Positions 61,159 to 64,000 of a stretch of 64,000 nt of DNA are shown here, piece by piece; the first letter of the stretch is position 1; every line of letters begins with the position of its first letter. Where the stretch lies: contig JAVJSD010000063.1 of assembly GCA_040219575.1 (NCBI GenBank), forward strand, positions 1 through 64,000, in the 5' to 3' direction. The stretch is from JAVJSD01 sp040219575 (GTDB taxonomy: Bacteria; Planctomycetota; Planctomycetia; Pirellulales; Pirellulaceae). A program made the translations under genes and the position numbers. The notes below the pieces were generated by a model. That model saw only the letters and a program-made list of their open reading frames with translations. It made no database searches and had not been told where the DNA came from.

Positions 61159-61899
61159 CTAGAAGTCGATTTCCTGGCCGTCTTCGGCGATCTCGGCGGC
61201 GGGAAAGATCGCGCGGGCCACGTCGAGACCGATCGGGTCGTCTTCTTCCGAGAGCGGGTTGACGTGCACCAGCAGCAGTCGGCCGACGTCGGCGGCGCGC
61301 GCCACCTGGGCCACCGGCGTGGTGCAGCTATGGCCGGTCAATTCCGCTTTGTCCTCCCAGCCATCGGGGAAGTAGCACTCGTGCACGAGCAGGTCGACGC
61401 CGCGAATCAGCTCGACATACGGCGCGTCGGCGCTGGCCGTGGTGTCGGTCACGTAGGCCAGCGAGCGGTCGGGCCAGTCGATGCGATATCCCACGGCGCC
61501 GCCGGGATGCTCCAGCGGAAAGTGCGACAACCGTCCGCCGTCCGGCAACGTCACCTTCCCGGCGAGCGGCCGGTATTCGAACGGCGGTTTGACGGGAAAC
61601 AGCGCGGGGGCGAACAGATGCTGGTCGATCTCCTGCAGCTTTTCCGCCTGGCCGTGCACGAACACGTGCTTCATCTTCTTCTGATGCAAAACATCGAACA
61701 GGAAGGTGAGACCGACGACGTGGTCGAGGTGGGCGTGGGTGAGGAAGATGTCGAGCGCCCCCGCGGCCAGATGTTCGCGAATGCGGAACAGGCCGGTGCC
61801 GGCGTCGAGCACGACGCCCAGTTCGGGCAACATCAAGCAGGCCGTCTGGCGGCGGTTGTTGGGGTGATAACCGGTCGTACCGAGAAACAGCAGCTTCAT
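61159..61899 (-). CDS. MBL-fold metallo-hydrolase (RNase Z-like)
   Basis: A 246-residue metallo-beta-lactamase fold protein. The metal motif is THAHLDHVVGL (HxHxDH, about residues 54-64). Further blocks are FPLEHPGGAVGYRI with a ligand His, AYVTDTTAS with the bridging Asp, and HVNPLSEED near the end. The N-terminal MKLLFLGTTGYHPNN resembles RNase Z and related phosphodiesterases. The loop that grips tRNA in RNase Z (exosite) is not evident, so it is more likely a small-molecule phosphodiesterase. It converges on nadA across the REP element. Confidence 0.85.
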   Translation of the reverse strand: MKLLFLGTTGYHPNNRRQTACLMLPELGVVLDAGTGLFRIREHLAAGALDIFLTHAHLDHVVGLTFLFDVLHQKKMKHVFVHGQAEKLQEIDQHLFAPALFPVKPPFEYRPLAGKVTLPDGGRLSHFPLEHPGGAVGYRIDWPDRSLAYVTDTTASADAPYVELIRGVDLLVHECYFPDGWEDKAELTGHSCTTPVAQVARAADVGRLLLVHVNPLSEEDDPIGLDVARAIFPAAEIAEDGQEIDF

Positions 61900-61985
61900 G
61901 ATGCAATGGGTGCGGAAGAGGAGCGAACTGGGGCGACGTCAATTGTAATCAAAACCCGCGGATCTCTCGCCCATTCGTCCCGCAT

Positions 61986-64000
61986 TCAGTTTTTGGGACC
62001 AAACAGCTTTTGCAGACCGCGGTCGAGCAATCGCTCCGCGGCGCCCTGCACCATCCTCGATGTGAGTTCGCGCCACACCCGATCGTCCAACTTCGGCTCG
62101 GTCAGCGTCCCTTTGAGGGGGAGTTGGAGCGACTTGCCCTTCATGCCCCGCAGCCAGGGCTGCGTCGTCCATTCGTCGCGAATCGGCACCGTGGCCAGCA
62201 AGTCGATCGACTGGTCGAAGTTGACGAGGCCCTCGGTGCGGACTTCGACGTCGCCCACCTGAAAACGCATGTTTTGATGGCGAACGCCCCGGTCGGCCAT
62301 CTGGAAATCGATGGTCTGCTCGGGCATGCTCATCCACACGGTTTGCGGCAGCGAGAAACCCTGCAGCGGTTTGCCCTTGACGGTGTGTTCGATCTGCCGC
62401 GCCAACAGCAACACCTGCCGCCCGAGCGGCCCGGGGCCGACTTCGGCGGAGTGCACGGTCAGCGCCCCCTTGGCGGCGCCCTCCATGGGCGCCGTCAGCG
62501 GAACCGTGGCGCCCTCCAGCGTCGTCGAGAACGTGCCTTTGACCTCGGTGGCGTCGGCGACCAGCGGAGCGACGTACTTCAGCCAGGTGCGGCACATGAT
62601 CGGTGTGATGGCGACGTTCTCGAACACCTGCCCTTTGCCGGCGACCATCAACATCGGCTGGCGGTTGAGCAGGAATTGCGGAGCGAACTGCACGCGGCCG
62701 CCGCTGACGGGCAAATCGATCGGCGTCACCTGCGCCACGCCGTCGGCGAGCGCCACGTTGAGATTGCCGGGACCAACTTTCAAGGCGAACGCGTCGGCCG
62801 AATCCCAGCCGAGGCCCGCCTGGGCTTTCAATTCGGTCGAGATCGAGAAAGGCGGCGATGCTGCCGCGGTCGTCGCGACGACGGACGCGGGCGGATTGGT
62901 CGGCGCCGCCGCCAACACCGGCCCGTGGACCGAGAACGACTCGTTCTTCTTCCCCGTCAACAGGAAGTCGTCGCCCAGGTAGGGCTTGAGCACGGGGGAG
63001 ATCCGCTCCAGGTCGTAGGCCAATTGTCCATCGAGGTCGACGTTCACCCGTTGCGACAAGTCGGCGACTTGCCCGCTGGCGGTGACGCTCAGCGCGGACG
63101 ACTGCACGGAAAGGTTGTTCAGGCCGGCGGCCGACTTCTGACTGTCGTACGAGGCCTGTCCGACGATCTTCACTTCGGGTTCGCGCCACAACGGCTGCCA
63201 CGGTTGGCCCGGGGCGGTTTGTCGGGCGGCGACGAAATCCTTCACGCCGATGTTCATGTCGGCCGAGGAGACGCCGCGCGTCAGGTTGACCGCCAGCGCG
63301 CCGGTCGCTTCGCCGAAGTAGTGCACCGGCAGCGGCGACTGGGGATCTTCAAACCAGCCGCTCAACCGATCGAGATCGCAGCGGAAGGCGACGTTGCCCG
63401 CCACGGTCGGCCCTTGAGACGTCGTCGCGGCGTGAACGTTCTCGGCGCGGAAGGAGATTGTGTAGGTGGCCAGCGTGGCGTCGACGACGGCGAAGGCGGC
63501 GTCTTCGCCGCTTGCGGCCGTGAGATCCGTGGCGGTGAGCTCGACAAGTGGTTCGTCGATGAACAGGCCGCCGCCGCGGATCGACAGTTGTTCGACTTTT
63601 CCCTTGAGCGAGGAAACGGCGAGCGACGTTTGCGAGACCCGCGCCGTGGCGTTGAGGTCGGCCTGGCCGTCCATCTGCCAGCCTTCCAGCGGCAGCCACA
63701 ATTGGGCTCGGGCCAGCCAGGCCGCGATGCGGCCTTGCAATTGGAGTTGAACGGGCAGCGGCGCGCCGCTGGCCGCGTCGGCCACGGGTTCGAGCAACTC
63801 GGCGCGCAATACGTCTTCGCCGGCTTGAACGGTCGCCTCGGCTCGATCGAGCCGCAACGTCCCTTGTTCGTCGTAGCGACCCGCCGCGCCAATAACGGCC
63901 TTCAGGCGGGGTTCGCGCCAGGGGCGCATGCCGGGCAGCGACAACGCGAGGTCCTCGATGTTCATCTCGCCGTCGGCCGTCAGATCTCCCTCGTCGGTGC
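61986..64000 (-). CDS. AsmA-like protein, C-terminal part (runs off right edge)
   Basis: At least 670 residues of a long beta-rich protein. The frame is open through the window edge at 64000, so the N-terminus is missing. Repeated amphipathic strands (DLALSLPGMRPWREPRLKAV, DLSQRVNVDLDGQLAYDLER) and the end LPLKGTLTEPKLDDRVW, then LLDRGLQKLFGPKN, are typical of AsmA/DUF748 envelope proteins. Related proteins bridge membranes and move lipids. The ATG at 63965 is internal, since the upstream in-frame codons read LTADGEMNIEDL in the same style. The function here is inferred from fold resemblance. Confidence 0.65.
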   Translation of the reverse strand, partial: TDEGDLTADGEMNIEDLALSLPGMRPWREPRLKAVIGAAGRYDEQGTLRLDRAEATVQAGEDVLRAELLEPVADAASGAPLPVQLQLQGRIAAWLARAQLWLPLEGWQMDGQADLNATARVSQTSLAVSSLKGKVEQLSIRGGGLFIDEPLVELTATDLTAASGEDAAFAVVDATLATYTISFRAENVHAATTSQGPTVAGNVAFRCDLDRLSGWFEDPQSPLPVHYFGEATGALAVNLTRGVSSADMNIGVKDFVAARQTAPGQPWQPLWREPEVKIVGQASYDSQKSAAGLNNLSVQSSALSVTASGQVADLSQRVNVDLDGQLAYDLERISPVLKPYLGDDFLLTGKKNESFSVHGPVLAAAPTNPPASVVATTAAASPPFSISTELKAQAGLGWDSADAFALKVGPGNLNVALADGVAQVTPIDLPVSGGRVQFAPQFLLNRQPMLMVAGKGQVFENVAITPIMCRTWLKYVAPLVADATEVKGTFSTTLEGATVPLTAPMEGAAKGALTVHSAEVGPGPLGRQVLLLARQIEHTVKGKPLQGFSLPQTVWMSMPEQTIDFQMADRGVRHQNMRFQVGDVEVRTEGLVNFDQSIDLLATVPIRDEWTTQPWLRGMKGKSLQLPLKGTLTEPKLDDRVWRELTSRMVQGAAERLLDRGLQKLFGPKN

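Overview
The window is high-GC DNA from a planctomycete, most likely of the Pirellulales type. The evidence is gene content. There are three DUF1501 or PSD1 genes, two DUF1552/DUF1592 pairs, a DUF1559 prepilin-like protein, a DUF1080 (3-keto-disaccharide hydrolase) protein, and many short palindromic repeats in the gaps between genes. No rRNA, tRNA, CRISPR array, plasmid origin or prophage was recognised.

Layout. 0.1-2.2 kb: a REP-associated tyrosine transposase (RAYT) unit in tandem, one copy truncated and one intact. 2.3-3.0 kb: a DUF6304-like orphan. 3.2-7.1 kb (minus strand): a three-gene operon of GT2 glycosyltransferase, BshC-like protein and Eis-like GNAT. 7.35-10.35 kb (plus): K+ channel with RCK domain, HAD phosphatase and sulfotransferase. 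10.4-15.7 kb: a repeat-rich accessory stretch with a DUF1559 gene, a broken copy of its 3' end, a leucine-rich-repeat protein and several dispersed repeats. 15.8-19.0 kb (minus): methyltransferase, cytochrome P450 and a SodC without its usual disulfide cysteines. 19.4-24.8 kb: a trypsin-like protease fused to endonuclease I, a secreted exonuclease/endonuclease/phosphatase protein with a lamin-tail domain, and a metallophosphoesterase. 25.3-34.6 kb: YqgE, an ABC ATPase with an exported partner, a PAP2 phosphatase, an ArnT-like glycosyltransferase, an ArsM-like methyltransferase and an ABM-domain protein. 35.0-48.2 kb: two convergent DUF1552/DUF1592 cytochrome sets and a DUF1501/PSD1 pair, the large exported proteins typical of planctomycetes. 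48.4-55.8 kb: thioredoxin-fold protein, DUF1080 protein, a tightly coupled hydroxyproline-catabolism operon with a divergent transporter, and an amidohydrolase. 56.1-64 kb: DUF1653 protein, DUF1501 protein, double-HMA protein, HAD, NadA, an MBL-fold hydrolase and the C-terminal part of an AsmA-like protein that runs off the right edge.

The observations most worth following up are four. (i) The protease-endonuclease I fusion with a neighbouring nuclease. (ii) The GT2/BshC-like/GNAT operon, whose enzyme classes resemble those used for low-molecular-weight thiols. (iii) The RAYT unit embedded in REP-like sequences, with relics of its flanks about 10 and 13 kb away. (iv) The disulfide-less SodC. 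All functional statements come from reading motifs by eye; no database search was run.
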